Position numbers and translations under genes: made by a program | Notes under the pieces: generated by a model | Told to the model about the DNA's origin: nothing | The model's input: only the letters and a program-made list of their open reading frames with translations | Databases searched by the model: none | Origin: CAWFZT01 sp963820415 | GTDB taxonomy: Bacteria; Chloroflexota; Anaerolineae; Anaerolineales; Anaerolineaceae | Length of the DNA stretch: 64,000 nucleotides | Direction: 5' to 3' | NCBI GenBank assembly: GCA_963820415.1 | Contig: CAWFZT010000011.1 | Location: forward strand, 1 to 64,000 | Shown here: positions 36,367 through 44,188 of the stretch, one piece after another | Position numbering within the stretch: position 1 is the first letter of the stretch | How the letters are laid out: each line of letters begins with the position of its first letter

Positions 36367-37359
36367 CTACCCCGGCATATCGGCGCCCAGCAGCGCCCGG
36401 GTGGTTTGAATCAGCTTCTCGCGCAGCCGGGTGGTCGGCAGGGCGCACTGCTCCATGCCCAGCAGCACCCCGCCGATCACCGGCGGCGTGGTCAGCCTGA
36501 CCAGCGTGGCCCCCGGGGCTGTCTTGAGCAGGGCGGCCCGCATAGGGTCGATCAGCATGGCCCCGCCGTTGAACAGGCTGCCGACCAGCACTACCTCGAA
36601 CTGCTCTTGCTCGATCTCAATCTGGTGGATGACCCCGGCGGCCAGGTCGGCCAGGCCTTCGCCGGCCCAGCGGATCAGGTCGCACGCCACGGCGTCCCCG
36701 TTTTCGGCGGTCTTGAAGATCAGCGGGGCGGCCCGGCCGCGGATTTCGAAGCGGTCCTGGGTCAGGCCTTCGATCAGCTCGGCGGCGGTCTTCACCCCCA
36801 CCAGATCGCAGAACACTTCGGTCAACTGGGTGGCCGGGCCACGCCGAGACCAGGCGCGTGAAACCCGGCGCACGGCTTCACTGACCAGCTCGCCCGCCCC
36901 GGCCCCTTCGCCCATAAAGTAACCCATGCCGGTCACATTGCCGTACTTGCGCTGGCGGTTGCGCCCCCAACAGTTGCAGCCCGAACCGGCCACCACCCCC
37001 AGGCCCCAGCCTTCTTTCGCCCCGGCTATCAGCCCGATCATGGCGTCGTTGACCACTTCCACGGCTGCGTTGGTCATTCCCAACGGGCGGATCGCTTCCA
37101 GGGTGGGGGGCAGCTCGGAGGGCCAGTCAAAGCCGCCCAGGCCAAAGCCGGCCCCGGCGATCTGCAGCGGGGCAACGCCGGCCTGCGCCAGGGCCTGGCG
37201 CGCCGCCGCCTGCATGGCAGCCGACAGGCCGTCGTAGCCGACGCCTTCATGGTTGCCCGGCCCGGCCTTGCCAAAGCCGCAGGCCCGGCCTTCTTCATCG
37301 GCGATCAGGGCGTGCGTCTTCGACCCACCCACATCGATGCCAAGAAAGTAACGCGCCAA
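36367..37359 (-). CDS. BadF/BadG/BcrA/BcrD-type ATPase, probable sugar (GlcNAc-like) kinase
   Basis: A 330-residue protein of the actin-like ATPase fold. Phosphate 1 is LGIDVGGSKTHALIAD, then GAGFGLGGFDWPSE, VVNDAMIGLIAGA and the glycine-rich GVVAGSGCNCWGRN, which match the N-acetylglucosamine kinase branch of the BadF family. The last-gene position in an operon with a GH4 glycosidase, an oxidoreductase, a LacI regulator and an aminotransferase supports a sugar or amino-sugar kinase. It ends at 36367; the start is 13 bases from the GH4 stop. Confidence 0.88.
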   Translation of the reverse strand: MARYFLGIDVGGSKTHALIADEEGRACGFGKAGPGNHEGVGYDGLSAAMQAAARQALAQAGVAPLQIAGAGFGLGGFDWPSELPPTLEAIRPLGMTNAAVEVVNDAMIGLIAGAKEGWGLGVVAGSGCNCWGRNRQRKYGNVTGMGYFMGEGAGAGELVSEAVRRVSRAWSRRGPATQLTEVFCDLVGVKTAAELIEGLTQDRFEIRGRAAPLIFKTAENGDAVACDLIRWAGEGLADLAAGVIHQIEIEQEQFEVVLVGSLFNGGAMLIDPMRAALLKTAPGATLVRLTTPPVIGGVLLGMEQCALPTTRLREKLIQTTRALLGADMPG

Positions 37360-37371
37360 AGGTAAGTCCCT

Positions 37372-38670
37372 TTATTTCCAGAATAAGGGCAGGTAGGCTT
37401 TGTGCGTTTCGAGCATGTCGTCCAGCACCGCCTGCACCTGGTCGGCGGACGGGCCAAGCGGGTGGGCCAGCAGGGCCTGGTAGGCCAGTTGGCGGTCGCC
37501 GGTGAGGGCCGCCTCGGCGGTCAGCAGTTCGTAAGCCTTTACCTGGGCGATCAGCCCGGCGCACACCGGCGAGAGGGCCGGGGCCGGGAGGGGGTGGACG
37601 CCGCCACGGTCGACCCGGCAGGGCAGCTCCAGCACCCAATCGGCCGGCCAGGCGGGCACGGCGCCATTGTTGCGCACGTTGGCCACGTGCACTTCGCCCA
37701 GGTCGTTGTAATGGGCGTTGAGCAACTGCGTGGCGACGGTTGAGTAATACGCCCCGCCGCGCTTCATCAGGCCGGCCGGCGGTTCCTTCAGTTTCGGGTC
37801 GGCGTACTGGCGCAGCAGGTCTTTTTCGATCCCCATGACCTGTTCGCCGCGTGATGGCGGCCACTTCTGCTGCCTGGCCACCCGCCGGTCAGTGTAATAA
37901 TAGTAGCCCAGGTAGCCGTTGGGGATCATCCCCAGCGTCTCAATCGTGCGCGGGTCCCATTCCGGATCGGGCGCCTGCGGCGTACGAAATTCTTTCAGGT
38001 ACATCTCGATCACCTTAGGCCACATGTCTTCGCCGTCGATGGTCAGGCCGTAGTACCAGGTCAGGTGGTTCAGGCCGAGGGTCTTGATCTCGGCCCGCTC
38101 GGGGGGGATTTCCTCGCCCAGGGCCTCTCTCAGCCCTTCCAGCATGTCCATCTTGGTGGTGATGGCGGAGTTGCACACGCCCACCGAGGGCACATCCGGG
38201 GCGTAGCGCTGCAGCGCCTCGGTGACCAGCCCGGAGGGGTTGGTGAAATTGACCAGCAGCGCCCCGGGGGCTACCTCGCGTACGTCTTTGGCGATGTTCA
38301 GCACGACCGGGATGGTGCGCAGGGCCTTGGCCATGCCGCCGACGCCGGTAGTCTCCTGCCCGATCAGCCCGTGCCGCCGGCCCAGGTATTCGTCGGCCAC
38401 GCGTGCCGGCATCATGCCCACACGCAGTTGGGTGGTGACGTAGGAGGCCCCGCTCACCGCCTGGCGCTGGTTGGTGCTCAGCACCACCTTGAAGGGCGCT
38501 CCCCTGGCTTCCACCATGCGCTTGGCGAACCCACCCACGATTTCCAGCCGCTCGGCGTTGATGTCCATCAGCCAAAGCTCATCCACCGGCAGGCTGTCGT
38601 GCCGCGCCAGGAAGCCGTTTACCAGCTCGGGGGTGTAGGTTGAACCCCCGCCAATTACTGTGATTTTCAT
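37372..38670 (-). CDS. GH4 family glycosidase (6-phospho-beta-glucosidase-like)
   Basis: A 432-residue NAD+- and metal-dependent GH4 enzyme. The Rossmann start ITVIGGGSTYTPELVNG, the NFTNPSGLVTEAL loop, VGVCNSAITTKMD (metal-binding Cys) and GLNHLTWYYG are all conserved. In GH4 the residues after the Cys differ between 6-phospho-beta-glucosidases and alpha-galactosidase/alpha-glucosidase members; CNSA does not settle the substrate. The gene overlaps the upstream oxidoreductase by 4 bases (ATGA). With the BadF-type kinase as the next gene, phosphorylation of a disaccharide or released sugar in the same operon is plausible. Confidence 0.92.
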   Translation of the reverse strand: MKITVIGGGSTYTPELVNGFLARHDSLPVDELWLMDINAERLEIVGGFAKRMVEARGAPFKVVLSTNQRQAVSGASYVTTQLRVGMMPARVADEYLGRRHGLIGQETTGVGGMAKALRTIPVVLNIAKDVREVAPGALLVNFTNPSGLVTEALQRYAPDVPSVGVCNSAITTKMDMLEGLREALGEEIPPERAEIKTLGLNHLTWYYGLTIDGEDMWPKVIEMYLKEFRTPQAPDPEWDPRTIETLGMIPNGYLGYYYYTDRRVARQQKWPPSRGEQVMGIEKDLLRQYADPKLKEPPAGLMKRGGAYYSTVATQLLNAHYNDLGEVHVANVRNNGAVPAWPADWVLELPCRVDRGGVHPLPAPALSPVCAGLIAQVKAYELLTAEAALTGDRQLAYQALLAHPLGPSADQVQAVLDDMLETHKAYLPLFWK

Positions 38671-39677
38671 AGCTCCACCACTTTTCCTGTTTGAGCTGAT
38701 TTGTAAGCTGCGTCGACGATTTTCATGTTGACCAGCCCTTCCCGGCTGCCCGGCGTGGGCGTCTGCCCGCTGCGAATGCTGGCGGCAAAACTAGCCATTT
38801 GCGCATTGTACATCTCCTGTTGGCCGTGTTCCTGGCGCGGGAAGGGGAAGCCGGGGTCAATCATCTCGACCTTCATTTCTTTCACATTGGGCAGCTCCAG
38901 CCGGGTTGGGAATACCTGCCCGAAACCGGCTAAGCCGTAAAGCTGCGTGCTGGCCTCCGGCCCATCCATGTGCGGCTGCCACCAGCCCAATTCGATATAA
39001 GAAGTGACGCCATTATCCCAGGCAATCAGGATCACGCCGGTGTCATCCACGTCAAGCTCTTTGTAATAGGTGCCCAGGCGGGCGTACACGCTCACCGGCT
39101 GCGGATCGCCGGTCAAGAAGCGCGCCGTGTCGATGGCATGGATGCCCATGTCGGCCAGGGCTCCGCCACCGGCGAATTGCTTCTGGGTGAACCAACCAGC
39201 CGGCCCCCAATGCACGTGCACTCCGTAACCCTTGGTGCGGATGATTTTACCCAGCCGGCCGGCCTGCACCTGCTGCTTGAGCCAGCCCACCTCTTTATCA
39301 AAGCGCCAGCAGTGCGCCACCATCAGGGCGGCCCCGGATTTCTGGCTGGCTTCGGCCATTTGTTGCGCTTCGGCCGCGCTGGTCGCCATCGGTTTCTCCA
39401 CCATCACCGGCACCCCGGCCTTCAGGGCGGCCATGGCAAAGGGGGCGTGAAGATAGTTGGGCACGCCGATCACCATGGCGTCCAGGCTGCCCCTTTTGAG
39501 CAGCTCTTCCACGCTGGAGTATTGGTATGGGATCTTGAATTCCGTCGCGAAGGTTGCCAGCCGGTCGGGCTGGTTATCGACGGCGGCGGTGAGCGCCAAT
39601 CCGGGCGTGTTGCGTACCGCCCTGGCGTGCACGTGGCCGATATTGCCTGCGCCGATAATGGCTAATTTCAGACTCAT
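38667..39677 (-). CDS. Gfo/Idh/MocA family oxidoreductase
   Basis: A 336-residue NAD(P)-dependent sugar or cyclitol dehydrogenase. The dinucleotide fold is LAIIGAGNIGHVHARAV, followed by GVPNYLHAPFAMAAL and VMVEKPMATSAAEAQQM (the family EKP motif), and the C-terminal substrate domain has GGGALADMGIHAIDTARF. It overlaps the GH4 gene by 4 bases. A second, more distant member is at 57522-58565. Confidence 0.94.
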   Translation of the reverse strand: MSLKLAIIGAGNIGHVHARAVRNTPGLALTAAVDNQPDRLATFATEFKIPYQYSSVEELLKRGSLDAMVIGVPNYLHAPFAMAALKAGVPVMVEKPMATSAAEAQQMAEASQKSGAALMVAHCWRFDKEVGWLKQQVQAGRLGKIIRTKGYGVHVHWGPAGWFTQKQFAGGGALADMGIHAIDTARFLTGDPQPVSVYARLGTYYKELDVDDTGVILIAWDNGVTSYIELGWWQPHMDGPEASTQLYGLAGFGQVFPTRLELPNVKEMKVEMIDPGFPFPRQEHGQQEMYNAQMASFAASIRSGQTPTPGSREGLVNMKIVDAAYKSAQTGKVVEL

Positions 39678-39687
39678 TTTCTAACCC

Positions 39688-40710
39688 CTATTTGCAACCG
39701 CAAGACTGGCGGATAACCAGTTCGGTGGGTAACAGCACTTCAGCATCCGCCTGGCCGGTACGGATGCGCTTTACGAGCTGTTTTACCGCTTCGTGGCCGA
39801 CCTGTTCGGTGGGGGCGCGCACGGTGGTCAGCGGTGGATTCAGGTAGCGGCTGGGGGGTATATCGTCGAAGCCGGCCAACGCCACGTCTTGGGGTACCCT
39901 CAGGTTGGCCTGGTTGAGGGCGGCCAGGGCTCCGATGGCGGTGCCATCATCCCCGGCGAAAACGGCGTCGAATTGGATGCCGTTTTTCAGCAACCTTTCG
40001 ACGGCTGCCCGCCCGCCTTGCTCACAAAAATTGCCCGGTTCGACCAGGCGCGGGTCGAATTCTATTTGGTGGTCGACCAGCGCCTGGCGGTAACCGGTCT
40101 CGCGCCAGCACGAGTCCTGGTTGCCCTGCGGGCCGCGCAGGAAGGCGATCCGCCTGGCGCCATGGACTTCGATCAGATGGCTGACCAGGCGGTGCGCCCC
40201 GTTTTTGTTTTCGATCTGGATGGAGGTGATTCCCGAACCCGGCGGGGCAGCCTGGTAGAGCAGCACCACAGGGAAATTCAAGCGGGTAAACTGCGCCAGT
40301 GAGGGACTGTCCGCCAGGCCGCCGAAGATCAGCAGCCCATCCGTGTTGTGGGTGCCCAGTTGGCTGTGTACCAACTGGCGCGCCTGTTCCTCCGGCTGGA
40401 TGGCGATCAGCAGATCGAAACCGGCCTGGCGCGTGGCGGCTTCGATGCCTTGCAGGATCGGGAAGAAGAATTGGCTGCTCACTTCTGGCAGCAGCAGGCC
40501 GATCGTGCTGGTCTTGCGGCTGGCCAGGTGGCGGGCGGCGGCCTGGGGGACGAACCCCAGCTCGTCGATGGCCTTCTGTACCCGCGCAGCTGTCTCGTCA
40601 CTCACCCTGGCCGTACGGTTGAGCACGCGGCTGACCGTGGCGATCGAGACTCCTGCTCGTTCAGCTACGTCGGCGATGGTGGCGTGCCGTACCCCAGCCT
40701 GGGCGGTCAT
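39688..40710 (-). CDS. LacI-family transcriptional regulator
   Basis: About 340 residues. The helix-turn-helix ATIADVAERAGVSIATVSRV and hinge DELGFVPQAAARHLAS are typical, followed by a periplasmic-binding-like sugar domain (IGLLLPEVSSQFFFPILQGI). ATG 40710 is favoured: it has GGAGG 11 bases upstream and follows the aminotransferase stop by a few bases. It lies within the operon driven from the operator-promoter at 42021-42068, so autoregulation is likely. The conserved residues match regulators that bind palindromes with a central CG, as found at 42021 and 43860. Confidence 0.93.
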   Translation of the reverse strand: MTAQAGVRHATIADVAERAGVSIATVSRVLNRTARVSDETAARVQKAIDELGFVPQAAARHLASRKTSTIGLLLPEVSSQFFFPILQGIEAATRQAGFDLLIAIQPEEQARQLVHSQLGTHNTDGLLIFGGLADSPSLAQFTRLNFPVVLLYQAAPPGSGITSIQIENKNGAHRLVSHLIEVHGARRIAFLRGPQGNQDSCWRETGYRQALVDHQIEFDPRLVEPGNFCEQGGRAAVERLLKNGIQFDAVFAGDDGTAIGALAALNQANLRVPQDVALAGFDDIPPSRYLNPPLTTVRAPTEQVGHEAVKQLVKRIRTGQADAEVLLPTELVIRQSCGCK

Positions 40711-40715
40711 CGAGT

Positions 40716-41978
40716 TTAGTGCCTCCGGGCGGCTTTCTGGACCTCGACCCATTGGGCCAGCTCTTCGCGCTGGTCCTGGATCTTGCGCATGGCGGAGGCC
40801 ATGTCGTTAATGCCCTGGGGACCGGCGCGGAAGACGCGCTCGTCCAGCCAGATCGAGTCACGCTCAGCGCCGCGCTCGGCTTCTGGCATGTGCAGCTCTT
40901 CCATTTTGAAATACTCGGGGAAGGCGTTGGGCACGGCTAATTTGGAATTGGCGGGTTGGAACAGGTCGTAGCGGTTCATGGGCGAATAACCGCCTTCGGC
41001 CGGGATGCCTTCTGCCTCCAGGGCCGCCACCACCCCCAGGCGTTCGCCGCCGAACTGCTCGGGGTCGATGGCAAAACCATACATGTAAAAGGAACGCGTG
41101 GTGTGGCGCGGGTCGCGTCGCAGCAGGCGCACGCCGGGGATTTCGCTCAGCGATTCCTCCAGGTAGCCCAGCATTTCTTCGCGCTGTTTGGCCTGGGCGG
41201 GGAAGCGCTCCATGGCCACGTTGCCCAGGGCCGCATGCAGCTCCGACATGCGGTAGTTGCCGCCCATGGTGAAGACTTTGCCCTCCAGGTCGTGTGGGCG
41301 GCCGCAGTCGATGATGCTGGCGGCGCGGTCGGCCAGCTCCTGGGTGCGGCACAGCAGCACGCCGCCTTCGCCAGTGGTGAGGATTTTGGAGGATTGCATG
41401 CTGAACGAGCCGAAATGGCCAATCGTGCCAGCGCCGCGCCCGCGCCATTTGGCGCCGTGGGCGTGGGCGCTGTCTTCGACCACCACCAGGTTATGCCGCT
41501 CGGCGATATCCATAATGGCGTCCATATCGGCCATCTGGGCGCCCAGGTGCACCGGCAGGATGGCTTTGGTGCGCGGGGTGATGGCTGCCTCGGCTTTCTT
41601 GGGGTCCATGCAGTAATTTTCGCGGTCCACATCGACGATGACCGGGATGGCCCCGGCAGCCATGGGCGCCGCGGCTGTGGCCTGGAAGGTCATCGCCGGC
41701 ACCAGTACCTCATCGCCCCAGCCGATGTTGGCCGCCCGCAGGGCCACTTCCATGGTGACCGTGCCGTTGACCATCAGGACGGGATAGCCTCCGCCCTGCA
41801 ATTCGGCAAAGCGGCGGATGAATTCTTTCGACTGCGGGCCGGGGTAGGGGAAGCCGCCCCATCGCCCGGAGCGAATCACGTTGGTAACGGCATCGATATC
41901 ACGCTGGTCAAAGACCGGCCACTGCGGATAAGGTTCGCTGCGCACAGGTGCGCCGCCCAGGACAGCTAATTTTGACAT
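40716..41978 (-). CDS. DegT/DnrJ/EryC1/StrS-type aminotransferase
   Basis: A 420-residue PLP-dependent sugar aminotransferase-fold protein. EVLVPAMTFQATAAAP, VVVEDSAHAHGAKWRG and FSMQSSKILTTGEGG (probable Schiff-base Lys in SSK) follow the family order, with the C-terminal MYGFAIDPEQFGG region. The first gene of the operon behind a LacI-type operator; start ATG 41978. Context with a kinase, GH4 and oxidoreductases favours an amino-sugar or inositol-related route over antibiotic synthesis. Confidence 0.92.
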   Translation of the reverse strand: MSKLAVLGGAPVRSEPYPQWPVFDQRDIDAVTNVIRSGRWGGFPYPGPQSKEFIRRFAELQGGGYPVLMVNGTVTMEVALRAANIGWGDEVLVPAMTFQATAAAPMAAGAIPVIVDVDRENYCMDPKKAEAAITPRTKAILPVHLGAQMADMDAIMDIAERHNLVVVEDSAHAHGAKWRGRGAGTIGHFGSFSMQSSKILTTGEGGVLLCRTQELADRAASIIDCGRPHDLEGKVFTMGGNYRMSELHAALGNVAMERFPAQAKQREEMLGYLEESLSEIPGVRLLRRDPRHTTRSFYMYGFAIDPEQFGGERLGVVAALEAEGIPAEGGYSPMNRYDLFQPANSKLAVPNAFPEYFKMEELHMPEAERGAERDSIWLDERVFRAGPQGINDMASAMRKIQDQREELAQWVEVQKAARRH

Positions 41979-42020
41979 AAGAACTCCCTTTCTGTTTAAT
42001 CTTTAAAAAGCTAGCAGTTG

Positions 42021-42068
42021 CTGTAAGCGCTTACAGGGCTATTATAACGGCATTTTATTAATTGTCAA
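42021..42068 (-). promoter_or_regulatory. sigma70 promoter with LacI-type operator for the GH4/kinase operon
   Basis: On the minus strand TTGACA (42063-42068) is followed after 16 bases by TATAAT (42041-42046). Four bases further downstream begins the perfect palindrome CTGTAAGCGCTTACAG (42021-42036), i.e. the operator covers the transcription start. This is the canonical arrangement for repression. The -35 lies inside the last codons of the PIG-L gene. Confidence 0.88.
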
Positions 42069-42829
42069 ACCCAAAGCCTCCACGTCTCCGGGAACCCGTG
42101 CAGGAGCCGCGGCGTCACGACCTTCCACTTCTCGCCGTACTTGAATGGCTGCCCATCGGCAGCCTGGCTGGCTCTCCACTCCACATAAGCTGCCATTCTC
42201 TCCAAATCTTCCTCACCGAACTGGGCATGATAGCAGCGCACGGCTTGCAGTTTCTTTTCCAGCGTGCTGCTGATATCGAAAATTGTGTTCGGGTACTGCG
42301 AGCCGTAGAACGCCACGCACTTGATTTCGTGCGGTTCGTAGGCTGCGTCCACTTCCGAGTCGGTCTTGATGCGTTTTAAATCGCACAGGAGGGCCGCTTC
42401 GGCGGCGGCCTTGCCGGTGATGATGTGGTCGGTGTGCAACTCGTAGGCCAGCCACGGGTCAACCGTGAGCACGCAATCCGGGTTTTCTATGCGCATCACG
42501 CGCATGATGTTGCGGCGCAGCTCGAAATAGTTGTACTCGCCCGCGTCCGGGTAACCCAGCCAGTACTGGCGTTTGACCCCTAGGATTTTGGCGGCTTCCG
42601 CCTGGTCTTTCCTCAGGCGCGCCTCGGCTTCCTCGAACGACCAGGTTTCGTCGATCACGCCTTTCTGATCGTCCGTACAGGTCAGATAGACGACCTCAAT
42701 CCCGGTCTGAGCCAGGGCGGCAATCGTGCCACCCGCTGGGATATCGTTATCGTCGTAGTGGGGCTGGATCGCCAGGACCTTTTTGGCGTCGTACAGGTTA
42801 GGAATGTCGATCTTGAAGGCGGGGCTCAT
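42065..42829 (-). CDS. PIG-L family deacetylase
   Basis: A 254-residue LmbE/PIG-L-like zinc hydrolase. AIQPHYDDNDIPAGGTIAAL has the PHxDD zinc-binding motif and YELHTDHIITG supplies the downstream HxxH. These enzymes remove N-acetyl groups from GlcNAc-type substrates. The gene follows the epimerase gene by 5 bases and is transcribed from the 43.87 kb promoter. The tail GFPETWRLWV overlaps the next promoter. An N-acetyl amino-sugar substrate would fit the kinase and aminotransferase nearby. Confidence 0.9.
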   Translation of the reverse strand: MSPAFKIDIPNLYDAKKVLAIQPHYDDNDIPAGGTIAALAQTGIEVVYLTCTDDQKGVIDETWSFEEAEARLRKDQAEAAKILGVKRQYWLGYPDAGEYNYFELRRNIMRVMRIENPDCVLTVDPWLAYELHTDHIITGKAAAEAALLCDLKRIKTDSEVDAAYEPHEIKCVAFYGSQYPNTIFDISSTLEKKLQAVRCYHAQFGEEDLERMAAYVEWRASQAADGQPFKYGEKWKVVTPRLLHGFPETWRLWV

Positions 42830-42834
42830 ACTTT

Positions 42835-43803
42835 TTACCCTTTCATTTTGAGCAGATCATCTTCCCAGGTGAGCTTATCTGAATCGGGCACGCGCCCGGC
42901 TTTGTCCATGGCTTCGATGGTGTCCGCCAGGGCTGCATTCAGCGAAATGGCGGGCCGGAACTCAGGGACATCCCGGAACAGCCTATCCGGGCTGTAGTAA
43001 GTATTGTGGGAAAAGATTTCCTGGCACAGGGAGAAATCGGGGATGTTGCATTGGTCCAGCGTGGCGAACGGGAAGCTCACCAGCTCGACCTGCCGGCCGA
43101 GCACTTCCATGGCGGTCAGGTGGTACTCGCGCCAGGTGGTGTAGCCCTGTTTGGTCATGTTGTAGGTCTGCCCGAGGCATTGTGATTTGCCGGGCACGTT
43201 GGCAAAGCACAGCGCCGCATCGCGGACGTGCAGGAACTGGTGGCGCGCCTGCCCTTCGTCACATACCACGATCGGTTTGCCCTTGCGGATGCGGTCGATC
43301 CACGAATAATCCCAGCCGATCTGCCGGATGGCGCCCTGGATCGGCCCAAAGGTGGTGGAGGGGCGGATGATGGTCACCGGGAAATGTTCTTTTTCCCAGG
43401 CGTCCAGGAAGACCTTCTCCGCCTCGCCCTTTTGTCTGCCGTAATCCGTGATCGGCCTCTGCGGGTGATCTTCTTTCACTGGCAGGTAGTCATACTGGAT
43501 GCCATAAACGCAAACCGTCGAGCAGAACACGAAGTGCTGCACGCCCCGAAAGGCGCGCAGGCTGCTCTCTGCCTGGGTCTTGTTGAAGCAGATCATGTCG
43601 ATAGCCGCATCGAGCTTTTCGGCCTGCATGGTCGCTTCATAAGCCGCCTCGTCGCGGCGGTCTCCCTGGATCCAGCGCACGCCGGGCGGCTCAGCGCCCT
43701 TTTTACCGCGGTTATAGCAGGTCACTTCGTGCCCTTTTTCGAGCAAGAGAGGCACAAAGGCCGAGCTAATGTTACCGGTACCGCCAACTACGCATAGCTT
43801 CAT
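42835..43803 (-). CDS. NAD-dependent epimerase/dehydratase (extended SDR)
   Basis: A 322-residue extended short-chain dehydrogenase-like protein starting MKLCVVGGTGNISSAFVPLL (GxxGxxx nucleotide loop). VFCSTVCVYGIQYDYLP is the active-site region with an S-T-V-x-x-Y arrangement; the catalytic YxxxK appears as DYGRQKGEAEK. AAAGGA 8 bases before ATG 43803 selects the start over 43836. First gene of the operon with PIG-L behind a LacI-type operator. Confidence 0.9.
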   Translation of the reverse strand: MKLCVVGGTGNISSAFVPLLLEKGHEVTCYNRGKKGAEPPGVRWIQGDRRDEAAYEATMQAEKLDAAIDMICFNKTQAESSLRAFRGVQHFVFCSTVCVYGIQYDYLPVKEDHPQRPITDYGRQKGEAEKVFLDAWEKEHFPVTIIRPSTTFGPIQGAIRQIGWDYSWIDRIRKGKPIVVCDEGQARHQFLHVRDAALCFANVPGKSQCLGQTYNMTKQGYTTWREYHLTAMEVLGRQVELVSFPFATLDQCNIPDFSLCQEIFSHNTYYSPDRLFRDVPEFRPAISLNAALADTIEAMDKAGRVPDSDKLTWEDDLLKMKG

Positions 43804-43859
43804 GATTTTTATCCTTTCATCAAATTTTCTTTTCATTCATTTATCAAAAAAAGGATATT

Positions 43860-43901
43860 TGAAAGCGCTTTCAGTATAGAAAAGTATCCATTTTTTGTCA
43901 A
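43860..43901 (-). promoter_or_regulatory. sigma70 promoter with LacI-type operator for the epimerase/PIG-L operon
   Basis: Minus strand: TTGACA (43896-43901), 17-base spacer, TATACT (43873-43878), immediately followed by the perfect palindrome TGAAAGCGCTTTCA (43860-43873) which overlaps the end of the -10. The centre AAGCGCTT is identical with that of the operator at 42021, so the same LacI-type regulator probably acts at both. Confidence 0.88.
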
Positions 43902-43903
43902 GC

Positions 43904-44188
43904 CGTAAAGTGCTGGGGGTGGTCTTGTGAATTTTTTTCGGAATTGTCTAGTGTGCTAAGCAAATACCATTCGTACTTGTTTTTCAACACTCTAATTGAC
44001 TCTTAGTATGAATTGTGTACAATATACTTAGCGTTCCATCTACAGCAGATTTTCACACTTATTTTTCTCTTTTAATTCCATAATGCTTCAGCCTGCCTGG
44101 GCCAGCTTACGGGCATAAACACCCAATAATTCATCCACATTGGAAATGCGCTGGTGTTTCCAATACCAACTCAAGTAAGGAGGAGACC
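43904..44188. other. divergent intergenic region
   Basis: About 285 bases between the operator and the ABC importer. No reading frame of note. It holds the plus-strand promoter at 43996 and an inverted pair TTGGAAA (44140-44146) and TTTCCAA (44157-44163) just upstream of the ribosome site, a possible regulator site. Confidence 0.5.
43996..44023 (+). promoter_or_regulatory. promoter of the first sugar ABC importer
   Basis: TTGACT (43996-44001), 16-base spacer, TACAAT (44018-44023). The start codon follows 165 bases later, leaving a long leader that includes the TTGGAAA/TTTCCAA pair. Confidence 0.65.

Noticed and set aside
40956..41969. 337-residue reading frame on the plus strand opposite the aminotransferase gene
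   Set aside because: Antisense shadow of a gene with a clear PLP-enzyme signature; composition is Gly/His/Ala-rich as expected for a mirrored GC-rich frame, and no domain is seen.
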